53,225 bases of DNA from an uncultured Paenibacillaceae bacterium (GCA_946478845.1 CAMLDI010000020.1:1-53225), one strand, 5' to 3'; shown: positions 42,914 through 51,478, numbered from the stretch's first letter. The notes: generated by a model not told the origin, from the letters alone. Program-made: numbers and translations.

Positions 42914-43234
42914 CTAAATATATTTTCTGTTACTCCGTTCCATTATTAGATTATATTTGAATTCAGTCTCTCTAAGCTTTTTTCGAATAACTGTTTTTTC
43001 ATCCTGGGTATTGCTGCTGGCCAAACGCTCACGCAATACTCCGATTTCCTTTAACAGTAGCACTTCTTCCGGTACGTATCCTGCATTCTTTAACAACATA
43101 TATCCCGCGCGTATATCTTCGGGCAGTTTTGCCCAGTCATCAAGATTAATGGGTTTGCCTTTTGCAGGAAGATTATCAAAATCACCTTTTCTAATGGCTT
43201 CTTGAATTTTTGCTTCAACAATTTTAGTAAACAT
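42914..43234 (-). CDS. DUF1992 (DnaJ-homologue) domain protein
   Basis: The 106-aa product matches DUF1992: MFTKIVEAKIQEAIRKGDFD, then LPAKGKPINLDDWAKLPEDI and RAGYMLLKNAGYVPEEVLLLKEI. This small helical domain occurs as a free protein in bacteria and in DnaJ-C28-type proteins of eukaryotes; its function is not settled. It stands alone on the minus strand, with the methyltransferase pair upstream on the same strand. Confidence 0.88.
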   Translation of the reverse strand: MFTKIVEAKIQEAIRKGDFDNLPAKGKPINLDDWAKLPEDIRAGYMLLKNAGYVPEEVLLLKEIGVLRERLASSNTQDEKTVIRKKLRETEFKYNLIMERSNRKYI

Positions 43235-43282
43235 ACTAAATCAGTCCCTTATAGAAAATTTTACAACTTTCTTTCGAACGGA

Positions 43283-43957
43283 TTACCAGATTGATGGAAT
43301 CAAACGGTAACGTGTTTTTAAACAATAATTTTTGTATCCTGGGAGGTCTTGTAGTAACACTTCTTCTTCGCTTTTTATCCTTAGTACTAATAACGGTATA
43401 CAGAGTAGTGAAGGGATAACTGCCCAATAGGAACCGAGAGCAAGAGGAGAAAACAGTAATATAAATAACAATCCCAAGTACATGGGATGGCGAACTATGG
43501 CATATGGACCTGTTTTGATAACCTGTTGTTCTTGCTCAACTTGTATGATTGTTGAAGCATAACTATTTTCCTTAAATACAAAGAAAATAAAGATATAACC
43601 TAAGAAGACAATAGCATTCGATATAATAACCATCCAAACAGGTACATCCGACCAATGAAAACGAAAATCAAAACCAGGAATTAAGAAAGCGAGAAAATAT
43701 AATTTTAAGATGGCGGGAGGTTTGCGCGTACTTTCTTTTTCTTTAACCTTCATTCGCCTTGCTAGTAGCTCGGGGCTTTTCTTTAGGAAATAAGCTGTTA
43801 TGAAAATCGTCAGTACAGAGATCCCCAACCACCATATCCATGCCTGCCAAAACTTAAGAGAACCTGAAGGAAGAAATATGATAACGCCCATCACAATCAT
43901 AACTATGATCGGAACAAGATAAGCTTTTAGGTTTGAAAATTTTGCTTTACCTTCCAT
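43283..43957 (-). CDS. Isoprenylcysteine carboxyl methyltransferase-like membrane protein
   Basis: The 224-aa protein has about five membrane helices and the ICMT/PEMT-family signature in its C-terminal half: GPYAIVRHPMYLGLLFILLF, then RIKSEEEVLLQDLPGYKNYC. These residues bind S-adenosylmethionine in the family. ATG 43957 is set by AAGGGTGATT upstream. It is 12 nt after the MerR gene on the same strand, so the regulator probably controls the pair. The substrate is unknown; bacterial relatives may methylate lipids. Confidence 0.85.
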   Translation of the reverse strand: MEGKAKFSNLKAYLVPIIVMIVMGVIIFLPSGSLKFWQAWIWWLGISVLTIFITAYFLKKSPELLARRMKVKEKESTRKPPAILKLYFLAFLIPGFDFRFHWSDVPVWMVIISNAIVFLGYIFIFFVFKENSYASTIIQVEQEQQVIKTGPYAIVRHPMYLGLLFILLFSPLALGSYWAVIPSLLCIPLLVLRIKSEEEVLLQDLPGYKNYCLKTRYRLIPSIW

Positions 43958-43969
43958 TGTAATCACCCT

Positions 43970-44779
43970 TTATGAATTTAGATATTTTTGCAGGAGTTTC
44001 ATATGTCTCATCCGGGCCGGTGAAATAACCTGGGCAACCATATCAGTATATAAGCTTTCAAGAGGTTTCTGTATACCAGGCTGGTTACATAACATCTTCC
44101 TTAACTGTGGTATACTTTTAATAAATTCGGCAGATTCACGGGCCAGAGTTTCAACTTCAGGGCTGTCTTCGGGTAGCTGGGATAGTTTAGCCAGACGTTC
44201 TCCATAATTTAAGGCAATTCGATATTGCTCAGGGTGTGCTTTAAAATACTCAGCCAATGCTCGAAAAGTTTCCTGGTAATGCTCGCCCCACTGGAAATCA
44301 TCTAAGATGCCAAACAATTTTCGTTGCTGATCCAATAGTTCTGAACAGGTTCGAGTGTAATTTTCAATTTGCTGCTGCCCTAGTATCTCAGTAATCATTT
44401 GAAAGGAACTGGACTTACAAATATCCTCTTCTAGAATTATCGTTTCTTTATCTAGAAACGAATCAATTTTCGCCACTCGTTCCTCAAGTTTTTTCTTTTC
44501 ACTTAGGAGATCTTCTCGCAAGGACTGTAAAACTTCCCGCAAGGTTTTATGATTGTGTATATCACCTAATACTTCTTTAATACGTTTTAGATCCAGCCCA
44601 AGGGATTTTAAGTGTTTTATTAATTGCATACGAATTAGCTCCGCCGACCCGTATAGGCGGTATCCACCCGAAGAGCGCTCCGGTTCTTGTAGTAAACCAA
44701 TCTTATGGTAATATTTAATGGTTTTTAATGTAGTGCCAGTTAATTTAACAAAATCACTAATCTTTATTCGATTATTCAC
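43970..44779 (-). CDS. MerR family transcriptional regulator
   Basis: The 269-aa product has an N-terminal MerR-type winged helix: RIKISDFVKLTGTTLKTIKYYHKIGLL, then PERSSGGYRLYGSAELIRMQLIKHLKSLG. A coiled-coil linker follows (SLREDLLSEKKKLEERVAKID) with a larger effector region at the C-terminus. No CxxC-type metal site was seen, so a small-molecule effector is more likely. It is the first gene of an operon with the ICMT-like gene, transcribed away from vanR-like. Confidence 0.9.
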   Translation of the reverse strand: MNNRIKISDFVKLTGTTLKTIKYYHKIGLLQEPERSSGGYRLYGSAELIRMQLIKHLKSLGLDLKRIKEVLGDIHNHKTLREVLQSLREDLLSEKKKLEERVAKIDSFLDKETIILEEDICKSSSFQMITEILGQQQIENYTRTCSELLDQQRKLFGILDDFQWGEHYQETFRALAEYFKAHPEQYRIALNYGERLAKLSQLPEDSPEVETLARESAEFIKSIPQLRKMLCNQPGIQKPLESLYTDMVAQVISPARMRHMKLLQKYLNS

Positions 44780-44951
44780 CGGAATCCCTCCTACATAACA
44801 AGTATAAACCCGGCCCTAAGGGACGGGTCAATGTGCTTTGGAAGCATGGGGCGAGAGTTTCTTTTATACTTATTATCAGTATCGCGTTATTCAGAAAAAT
44901 TATTGCTCCGCGGTATAATAATTATGGGGATATATACTTAAAAGAAAGAAG

Positions 44952-45659
44952 ATGACGCTTTTGGCTGCAAATATTTTAATAGTTGATGATGAACAAGCTA
45001 TTGCCGATTTGGTTGAAGTTTATTTAAAAAATGAGAATTATAATGTCTTTAAATTTTATAACGGGAAGGATGCACTTAACTGCATTGAAAATGAAAGATT
45101 GGATCTTGCCATTTTGGATGTAATGATTCCAGATATAGATGGTTTTTCAATCTGTCAGCAAATCCGGGAAAAGCATAATTTTCCGGTTATCATGCTGACA
45201 GCCAAAGAAGAAGAAATCGATAAGATTACCGGGTTGACATTAGGTGCGGACGACTATATTACTAAACCGTTCCGCCCTTTGGAATTTATTGCTCGTGTAA
45301 AGGCGCAGCTCCGGAGATTTACCAAATATAATTCTTCAGAGCCAAATCAGGAAGAACACTTAATTGCCTTTTCTGGCTTGGTATTGGACATGGATACCCA
45401 TGAATGTAAGTTGAATGAAAAAAAGCTACCTCTCACTCCTACAGAATTTTCCATTCTTTGGGTCCTGTGTTCCAATCGCGGACGGGTGGTCAGTTCGGAA
45501 GAATTGTTCCATGAAGTATGGGGAGACAAGTATTTCACCAATAGCAATAATACGGTAATGGTTCATATCAGGCATTTAAGGGAAAAAATGCACGACAGCG
45601 CGGAACATCCTAAATATATCAAAACGGTATGGGGAGTTGGCTATAAAATTGAAAGGTAA
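44952..45659 (+). CDS. vanR: VanR-type response regulator
   Basis: This OmpR-family regulator of 235 aa has a receiver domain (ANILIVDDEQAIADLVEVYL; phosphoacceptor Asp in LAILDVMIPDIDG, about residue 55; Lys in DDYITKPFRPLEFIARVKAQ) and a winged-helix DNA-binding domain ending HPKYIKTVWGVGYKIER. Long stretches follow the VanR of VanA-type clusters, as I recall that sequence. It overlaps vanS by 23 bp, the same arrangement as in vanRS. In known systems phosphorylated VanR activates the resistance operon; here no vanHAX follows. Confidence 0.9.
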   Translation: MTLLAANILIVDDEQAIADLVEVYLKNENYNVFKFYNGKDALNCIENERLDLAILDVMIPDIDGFSICQQIREKHNFPVIMLTAKEEEIDKITGLTLGADDYITKPFRPLEFIARVKAQLRRFTKYNSSEPNQEEHLIAFSGLVLDMDTHECKLNEKKLPLTPTEFSILWVLCSNRGRVVSSEELFHEVWGDKYFTNSNNTVMVHIRHLREKMHDSAEHPKYIKTVWGVGYKIER

Positions 45660-46794
45660 GAGAGATAAAAGAAGGAATGATTATACAAAAATTAAAAGGA
45701 AAGTATTTTTTCAAATGCTTCTGATTACATTTGCCGCCGCTGTGACTGTTTATCTATTGCGCAATATCCTGCGTGGACAGATCGGAGATGGTATCGTTCG
45801 ATTTTTAGTCAACGCTTTTCATTTTAGAAATTCGGACGCACAGACAATCTATCAGTTGGTGATTCGCAACAATATGTACATGATCCTTTTTGGTGTAATC
45901 CTAATATTTTTAGTTATTTTTTCTGTTTCTTGGTTCACAAAATATTTTGATGAAATTAGCGCTGGAATGGATAAACTTGCTGAGGAATCCGATAAAGAAA
46001 TTACATTATCACCGGAATTGGATTTTATGGAAAATAAGCTTAATCAGATAAAAAACAACTTGGAAAAACAAAAGAAAGCCGCGCTTGATGCCGAGCAACG
46101 CAAAAATGATTTAGTAGTTTATTTGGCTCATGATATAAAGACACCTCTGACCTCCGTTATAGGATACTTAAGTCTTCTGGATGAAGCTCCTGATATGCCT
46201 CCTGAACAGAAGGCAAAATATGTGGGTATTACCTTGGAAAAAGCTTATCGATTAGAGCAGCTTATAAATGAGTTTTTTGAGATCACAAGATTTAATTTTC
46301 AAACTATTGTTTTGAATAAAGAAAAAATAAATTTACTTTTCATGCTCCAGCAGATGGCAGATGAATTCTATCCAATGCTGACTCCGCAGGAAAAGCAGGT
46401 GTCCGTCAATGTGCCTGACGGCCTCACTCTGTGGGGAGATGCAGACAAACTGGCTCGTGTGTTCAATAACATTCTGAAAAATGCGATAGCCTATAGCTAT
46501 GAAAACAGCGTCATTGACATTTCTGCTCAGCAGCAAGATAAAAATATTATTATAACTTTTACGAATCAAGGTAATCCTATCCCACGAGAAAAACTGGAAA
46601 CGATATTCGAGAAATTTTTTCGACTGGACACATCCCGTTCTACCAATACAGGCGGTGCCGGGCTTGGACTGGCTATTGCCAAAGAAATCGTAAACGCGCA
46701 TGGAGGCAATATTTTCGTGCAAAGTAATACAGAAAAGACAGTCTTTACTGTCGTGCTTCCACAAAAGCAAGAAAAGGACAAGTTATCTGCTTGA
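45637..46794 (+). CDS. vanS: VanS-type sensor histidine kinase
   Basis: The 385-aa membrane kinase starts at TTG 45637 (MAIKLKGKR, matching VanS N-termini). It has two transmembrane segments (about residues 24-43 and 79-100) around a short external loop, then a HAMP-like linker. The H-box is VVYLAHDIKTPLTSVIGYL (about residue 165), the N-box VFNNILKNAIAYS and the G-box TGGAGLGLAIAKEI. This layout and sequence match VanA/VanF-type VanS proteins. It should respond to glycopeptide or wall stress and phosphorylate VanR. A terminator straddles its stop codon. Confidence 0.9.
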   Translation: MAIKLKGKRDKRRNDYTKIKRKVFFQMLLITFAAAVTVYLLRNILRGQIGDGIVRFLVNAFHFRNSDAQTIYQLVIRNNMYMILFGVILIFLVIFSVSWFTKYFDEISAGMDKLAEESDKEITLSPELDFMENKLNQIKNNLEKQKKAALDAEQRKNDLVVYLAHDIKTPLTSVIGYLSLLDEAPDMPPEQKAKYVGITLEKAYRLEQLINEFFEITRFNFQTIVLNKEKINLLFMLQQMADEFYPMLTPQEKQVSVNVPDGLTLWGDADKLARVFNNILKNAIAYSYENSVIDISAQQQDKNIIITFTNQGNPIPREKLETIFEKFFRLDTSRSTNTGGAGLGLAIAKEIVNAHGGNIFVQSNTEKTVFTVVLPQKQEKDKLSA

Positions 46795-46814
46795 GTCAGA
46801 TAACTTGTCCTTTT
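46772..46814. terminator. Terminator between vanS and vanZ
   Basis: An 18-bp perfect stem (46772-46789/46797-46814) with a 7-nt loop overlaps the vanS stop codon and faces the 3' end of the convergent vanZ-like gene. Confidence 0.85.
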
Positions 46815-46817
46815 GGA

Positions 46818-47546
46818 TTAAAAAATAAAGTACTTTAAATATGGGTGAAGTAAAGGTCTTAAAAATGGGTAAAACACCAAGAACATACCGGCGAATGCGC
46901 TGGCCAGATAAAACCATGCCTCTTCACGAAGAAGCAAGGGAATTTTTTCGATCTGGGTACTTTGGACAGAAACCTTGTCCTGCAATTTTGCTAAATGTTT
47001 TTTCAGCAATCTAAAAATTACCCAGCCGATTGATGCTCCGAGAGTATTCATCAGTAAATCATCAAGATCCGTGATTCTACTATTGAACAATTGACTCAAT
47101 TCTATGATCAGAGAGAATGTAAAACCGGATAATGCTGTTTTCCATAACACTTCATACTTCTTCCAAATCCATGGAAGCATAAATCCAAAAGGGACAAAAA
47201 GCAATATATTTTCTATATAGGGGTGAACACCCTCTGTAAGCCAAAAAAATGGAATCCAATTAATCTCATCCGGTGGAAAATTCAACCCAGTTGGCGTTAT
47301 TATGCCAAAGCGGTTCTGAACAATATCCATTATGGAAGGAATACCCGTAATACTTAGCACAACAGCAAGGTAGTACACAAAGATATATACGATTATCATG
47401 TGTTCCCTTGACAGTTTATAGCCAATTTTTTTGCTTTGAGAGGCCAGTAGGATATGATAGGGAATCAAGAATGGCAAAGCACTGATAAACCATGTCATTG
47501 ACGCTATCATAGACCTTAAAATAAACATTAAAATCATATTGATCAC
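46818..47546 (-). CDS. vanZ: VanZ family membrane protein
   Basis: The 242-aa integral membrane protein shows the VanZ-family core: INWIPFFWLTEGVHPYIENILLFVPFGFMLPWIWKK, then SLIIELSQLFNSRITDLDDLLMNTLGASIGW. VanZ from Tn1546 gives low-level teicoplanin resistance by an incompletely known route. GTG 47546 is the start: GGAGGTG lies about 6 nt upstream. It converges on vanS and is divergent from the carboxypeptidase, sharing a 213-bp control region. Confidence 0.88.
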   Translation of the reverse strand: MINMILMFILRSMIASMTWFISALPFLIPYHILLASQSKKIGYKLSREHMIIVYIFVYYLAVVLSITGIPSIMDIVQNRFGIITPTGLNFPPDEINWIPFFWLTEGVHPYIENILLFVPFGFMLPWIWKKYEVLWKTALSGFTFSLIIELSQLFNSRITDLDDLLMNTLGASIGWVIFRLLKKHLAKLQDKVSVQSTQIEKIPLLLREEAWFYLASAFAGMFLVFYPFLRPLLHPYLKYFIF

Positions 47547-47604
47547 TAATTGCACCTCCGTTCTAATTGACTTGTTTATTATAGGGTATTTAAAAAAGTA
47601 ATGT

Positions 47605-47690
47605 CTTAACAAAACCTTAAGATATGGTGATTTTCTCCTTAATCTGAAACTCCAGATACCGAGATAAGAAAATCTTAAGAAATTCATAAG
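47605..47690. promoter_or_regulatory. Two OmpR/VanR-type direct repeats between vanZ and the carboxypeptidase
   Basis: CTTAAC-n5-CTTAAG (47605-47621) and CTTAAG-n5-CATAAG (47674-47690) both have 11-bp spacing, typical of OmpR-family sites. The second contains TCTTAAGAAATT (47673-47684), which matches the reported VanR box TCGTAnGAAATT at ten of its eleven fixed positions. Confidence 0.6.
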
Positions 47691-47705
47691 CTGGAATTCC
47701 AACAT

Positions 47706-47752
47706 AGCTCCTTGTTCTGTGGTTGAATAATATCAGCACAGAATAAGGAGCT
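47706..47752 (+). promoter_or_regulatory. Hairpin masking the carboxypeptidase ribosome site
   Basis: A 16-bp stem with one mismatch (47706-47721/47737-47752) holds the AAGGAG ribosome site (47745-47750) in its 3' arm, 7 nt before ATG 47760. It may limit translation until opened, or may be a protein-binding palindrome. Confidence 0.55.
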
Positions 47753-47759
47753 GTTTTAT

Positions 47760-48647
47760 ATGGTACGAAAAGTAAAAAAGAAAAAGTCAGGAGTACGCAT
47801 ATTTGTAGCACTTCTGTTGATGGTTGTCATTGCTGCTTTTGTTTACAAATCCATCATTACTTCAGGAAACCCCGATAAGCTGAATAGTCCTAATGCGATT
47901 CTGATCCGGTTAACAGATGATACCGTCCTGATGCAAAAAAATAGCGAAGAAAAAATATACCCTGCTTCATTGACTAAAATGATGACTGCTATTGTTGCGA
48001 TAGAAAATTTACATGATCTGAAGGAAGAAATTAAAATTACTAATTCTATGTTCCGGGGGCTGTACGAAGCAGATGCATCAATGGCAGGATTCCAGCCGGG
48101 TGAGCAGGTAAAGGCTATCGATCTGTTATACGGAGTAATGCTGCCAAGCGGTGCGGAGTGCTGTATTGCACTTGCTGATCAGATTGCGGGATCAGAGCAG
48201 AATTTTGTAAAAATAATGAATCAAAGGGCAGCAGATCTTGGAATGGACAATACCCATTTTGAAAATGCGATTGGACTTCACAATGAAAACCACTACACAA
48301 CAGTCAAAGATCTGTCCATTCTTCTAAGCTATGCTTTGCAAAATGATACTTTCCGGGAGATTTTTACTTCATCCCGTCATTCCACACAACCTACTAATAA
48401 GCACCCTGGCGGGATAACCTTTAACAATACCATGTTTGAAGAACTCAACAATCAAAACATTATTGACGGGGAAATTTTAGGAGGGAAAACTGGATATACC
48501 GATGAGGCCGGTCTATGTCTCGCGAGTCTCGCCAAAGTGGGTAAACACGAATATATTATGATTTCAGCTGGTGCAAAAGGAGATCAGCATTCGGAACAGT
48601 ATAATATTACCGATGCATTAGCTGTATACAACAGTATAGGAAAATAA
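47760..48647 (+). CDS. D,D-carboxypeptidase, peptidase S11 (VanY(D)-like)
   Basis: The 295-aa penicillin-binding type enzyme removes the terminal D-Ala of peptidoglycan precursors. An N-terminal membrane anchor (about residues 12-30) leads to the S11 motifs: SxxK in YPASLTKMMTAIV (Ser about 70), a SxN-like LPSGAECCIALA, and KTG in ILGGKTGYTDEAG (about 244). The SGA in place of SGN is a small deviation. In VanD-type clusters the VanY protein belongs to this family. Its position beside VanRS and VanZ supports a role in trimming D-Ala-ended pentapeptides. Confidence 0.9.
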   Translation: MVRKVKKKKSGVRIFVALLLMVVIAAFVYKSIITSGNPDKLNSPNAILIRLTDDTVLMQKNSEEKIYPASLTKMMTAIVAIENLHDLKEEIKITNSMFRGLYEADASMAGFQPGEQVKAIDLLYGVMLPSGAECCIALADQIAGSEQNFVKIMNQRAADLGMDNTHFENAIGLHNENHYTTVKDLSILLSYALQNDTFREIFTSSRHSTQPTNKHPGGITFNNTMFEELNNQNIIDGEILGGKTGYTDEAGLCLASLAKVGKHEYIMISAGAKGDQHSEQYNITDALAVYNSIGK

Positions 48648-49223
48648 TAATATCGCCTGCCTGATTCGGTAAGATGAAATTGTCGAATCGGACAGGCTTT
48701 TACATTCTGAATTATGTGGCGGAACTAAAGTAGTTATGGCATGAAATACCACTGCAGCACCTAGAATCCCGAGTATTGCCATGTGCCATTTTCGGAGTTG
48801 AAAACCCACCACAGAAGTCCAGCCTATGAGAAAAAACAGCGGCATATGCAGATAATGTGTAATTGCAGACAAAAGTGAAATGTTATCATAGTAAATTATT
48901 GAAGCTAAAATCGGTATGAGCAGAAACAGTGATATAATGCTTATGGCTCCAGTAAAGGCCCAAAAGAACTGTTTTCTGGTCAGGCCCCGTGACACATATA
49001 GTTTTGTTACAACCAGTGGATATACAATCCCCAATACCAGAAGGTATATTTTAGGGGCATATATGATGGAATCTAGTATCCATGAAGTATTATCAATTTT
49101 CACATAAGAAAATACGATAAGAAACATAGCCATTGTCAAGGCATAGATGCCTATAAACCAACATGTGACCTGAGCCAGTATCATTATCTTATAATGTAAA
49201 TTGGCAGTAAGCTTATCATACAT
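48618..49223 (-). CDS. Multi-pass membrane protein, function unknown
   Basis: No family is recognised. The product of about 201 aa has roughly six hydrophobic segments, for example QVTCWFIGIYALTMAMFLIVFSY, IYLLVLGIVYPLVVTKLYVS and LFLLIPILASIIYYDNISLL. ATG 49223 is taken because the longer frame overlaps the start of the MFS relic; neither has a strong ribosome site. The gene's 3' end overlaps that of the carboxypeptidase by 30 bp on the other strand. It may belong with the van-like genes. Confidence 0.5.
   Translation of the reverse strand: MYDKLTANLHYKIMILAQVTCWFIGIYALTMAMFLIVFSYVKIDNTSWILDSIIYAPKIYLLVLGIVYPLVVTKLYVSRGLTRKQFFWAFTGAISIISLFLLIPILASIIYYDNISLLSAITHYLHMPLFFLIGWTSVVGFQLRKWHMAILGILGAAVVFHAITTLVPPHNSECKSLSDSTISSYRIRQAILLFSYTVVYS
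48655..48704 (+). terminator. Terminator of the carboxypeptidase gene
   Basis: A stem GCCTGCCTGATTCG/CGAATCGGACAGGC with two imperfect pairs (48655-48668/48684-48697) is followed by TTTTAC. Confidence 0.7.
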
Positions 49224-49263
49224 TTTAAGGAAAAATATGAGTTGATTTTGATTGGAGTAAAAA

Positions 49264-49631
49264 ATGACAGATACAAGTAATAAATGGAAAAAGAACACAA
49301 TACTTTTTTTAGCTAGCCAGAACATATCTCTCTTTGGGTCGATGTTGGTTCAGTGTTCTATAACTTGGTATATTACATTAAACACACAACAGTTTTACTG
49401 CAGGAAAAGGTAGAAGGAGATTTTTTGGGTAGAGTATTTGGCGTTTTAAGCATGATTTCAAGTTCTATTATGCCACTGGGGATGCTTGTATATGGACCTT
49501 TAGCTGATTTCATTAAAATAGAATGGTTATTTATAGGAACAGGCTTACTGATGTTTGCTGAAAGTCTATTTATGTTAGGCAACAAAGTGTTGATTGTGGC
49601 AGGGAAGCCAGCCTCTAAACCTGAGTTGTAG
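49264..49631 (+). pseudogene. MFS efflux transporter, internally deleted relic
   Basis: Reading starts at ATG 49264 with WKKNTILFLASQNISLFGSMLVQ and WYITL, the N-terminal helix of macrolide-type MFS exporters. It then breaks near 49380 into another frame that gives the C-terminal part: TTVLLQEKVEGDFLGRVFGVLSM, then PLGMLVYGPLADFIKIEWLF and GTGLLMFAESLFML. Some 250-280 codons of the middle are missing. This is a deletion pseudogene of a full approximately 400-aa transporter. Confidence 0.75.
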
Positions 49632-49778
49632 CTTTTAGAAGGATCAGCAAGCAAAACCTGTCATAGATATTTTTATAGGCTCTAAAATTATGAAAGTTAA
49701 ATACCCTTAAGGAGGAAAAAGAAGGTCCGGAAGTTGCAAGAAAAATATTAGAAAAACTTTATATGGAGATTTTTATAG

Positions 49779-50309
49779 ATGAATATACTTATAAGGCAGG
49801 AAACTGAAAAAGATTATGAACTTTCTGAAACGGTGGTAGAAAAAGCATTTAAAAATGCAGAGCATAGTGACCATAGGGAGCAATTTTTGGTTTATAAACT
49901 AAGAAGAAGTGATGTGTTTGTACCAGAACTTTCACTTGTTGCAGAAATTAACGAAGAAATTGTAGGGCATATAATGCTTACAAAACTACTTGTTAAAGAT
50001 GGTAAAAAGAAATATGAGTCATTAGCATTAGCCCCCGTTTCAGTTTTACCTGAATATCAGAATAAAGGGATCGGTAGTAAATTAATTCTTCAAAGTCTAA
50101 AAGTTTCAAAAGAAATGGGATTTAAATCAGTAATTGTTCTTGGCCATGATAAATATTATCCGCGATTTGGATTTAGACCTGCAAGTAAATGGGGGATTAG
50201 AGCTCCATTTGATGTGCCAGATGAATCGTTTATGGCATTGGAACTTGAAAATGGAAGTCTTGATAGCATTACAGGAACAGTGGTTTATAGTAAAGAATTT
50301 TTTGAATAA
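49779..50309 (+). CDS. GNAT family N-acetyltransferase (YhbS-like)
   Basis: The 176-aa product has the acetyl-CoA binding signature LAPVSVLPEYQNKGIGSKLI (motif A, Q/RxxGxG/A, about residues 90-107), then LGHDKYYPRFGFRPASKWGI, the typical C-terminal strand seen in YhbS-type proteins. These enzymes acetylate small molecules or proteins; the substrate is not known. GGAG lies about 10 nt before ATG 49779. It follows the broken MFS gene on the same strand. Confidence 0.88.
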   Translation: MNILIRQETEKDYELSETVVEKAFKNAEHSDHREQFLVYKLRRSDVFVPELSLVAEINEEIVGHIMLTKLLVKDGKKKYESLALAPVSVLPEYQNKGIGSKLILQSLKVSKEMGFKSVIVLGHDKYYPRFGFRPASKWGIRAPFDVPDESFMALELENGSLDSITGTVVYSKEFFE

Positions 50310-50447
50310 GGTATATTCAAGTCCCTTTACTTGATTCGGCATGTTGATATAATAAAAATTGGTTGACAATCAGTAAATTGGTGCCCCTTTTCTATCCGTT
50401 AAACATGAAGGACAAGATTTTGAAAGAAAAGTTAAATTCGTAAAGCG

Positions 50448-50864
50448 GTGAAAACTATGTGGCAATGTCGAAAATGCGGACGTGAGTACAAAAACATGAA
50501 TAAAGACCATTATTGCGGAAAAATCAGCACGATAGATGAATACATTTCTGCGCAACTCGAGGATGTGCAGCCCTTGCTTCGTAAAATCCGTACAACAATC
50601 CACAACGTCGTACCGAACGCCGTTGAAAAGATTTCGTGGCAGATGCCGACTTTTTGGCTAGGCGAGAACCTCATCCACTTCGCTGCGTTCAAGAAGCACA
50701 TCAGTATTTTTCCGGGCGGCGAGGCTACGGAAGTTTTTGCGGAAAGGCTGACTGGATACAAAACGTCCAAAGGGACAATACAGTTTCCGCTGAACAAGCC
50801 GATTGACTATGATTTGATTGCGGACATTATGCGGTGGAGAGTAGCGCAAGTGGAGGGAAAATGA
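50448..50864 (+). CDS. DUF1801 (YdhG/iron-chaperone-like) protein with zinc-knuckle head
   Basis: The product is 138 aa from GTG 50448, or 135 aa from ATG 50457. The head CRKCGREYKNMNKDHYCG (about residues 7-24) looks like a zinc knuckle. A DUF1801 domain follows: IDEYISAQLEDVQPLLRKI, then PNAVEKISWQMPTFWLGENL and IHFAAFKKHISIFPGGEA. Relatives are called intracellular iron chaperones in Bacillus, though evidence is limited. The last bases overlap the methyltransferase ATG (ATGA). G+C is higher than in the van-like genes to the left. Confidence 0.85.
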   Translation: MKTMWQCRKCGREYKNMNKDHYCGKISTIDEYISAQLEDVQPLLRKIRTTIHNVVPNAVEKISWQMPTFWLGENLIHFAAFKKHISIFPGGEATEVFAERLTGYKTSKGTIQFPLNKPIDYDLIADIMRWRVAQVEGK

Positions 50865-51478
50865 AATCTTCCAAAAATATTACCAAGGACAACTATTGGA
50901 ATCACAATGCCGCATATCACCAGTGGATAACTAAGCACCTCGGACAAAACTGTGGCAAGATGTTAGATGTAGGATGTGGCGAAGGGCTATTAGTTCAGAA
51001 ACTCACTTCATTCGCAGAACAGGTAATCGGTATCGACCCTGATCCTAAGGCGATTGAACGAGCAAAGAGCAGACTGTCGGATACACCCAACGCCTTAGTT
51101 GAGTGTGTGGATTTTATCGAATATAGAGCAGTCCCGGAATTATTTGATGCTATTGTTTTTGTTGCGTCTTTACACCATATGGACGCGGAAACTGCGTTGC
51201 GCAAGGCAAAGGAACTGCTCGCACCGAACGGTAAAGTACTTATTGTCGGTTGTGCTAAGAATGGAAAACTCACCGATTGGTTAATTGATATAGGCAGAAC
51301 ACCGTTCGCTTGGATTGGGACGAAACTGCACGGCGAAACAAACCCCGGTGTGGTGACGCGTAATCCTACAGTTACCTTCGATGAAATGCGGAATCTGGCA
51401 AAAACGTTTTTTACTAAGGTGAGGATTCGTAGAGGTCTGTATTACCGATATTTGCTTATCGGGGAAAGAGGAAACTAA
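50861..51478 (+). CDS. Class I SAM-dependent methyltransferase (Methyltransf_11/25-like)
   Basis: The 205-aa product has motif I KMLDVGCGEGLLVQKL, motif II QVIGIDPDPKAIERAKSRL, and FDAIVFVASLHHMDAETAL, all in normal order. ATG 50861 overlaps the TGA of the DUF1801 gene by 4 bp and follows GGAGGG, so the two are co-translated. The substrate is unknown. Codon choice is more GC-rich than in the flanking backbone, which suggests that this small block was acquired as a unit. Confidence 0.9.
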   Translation: MKSSKNITKDNYWNHNAAYHQWITKHLGQNCGKMLDVGCGEGLLVQKLTSFAEQVIGIDPDPKAIERAKSRLSDTPNALVECVDFIEYRAVPELFDAIVFVASLHHMDAETALRKAKELLAPNGKVLIVGCAKNGKLTDWLIDIGRTPFAWIGTKLHGETNPGVVTRNPTVTFDEMRNLAKTFFTKVRIRRGLYYRYLLIGERGN

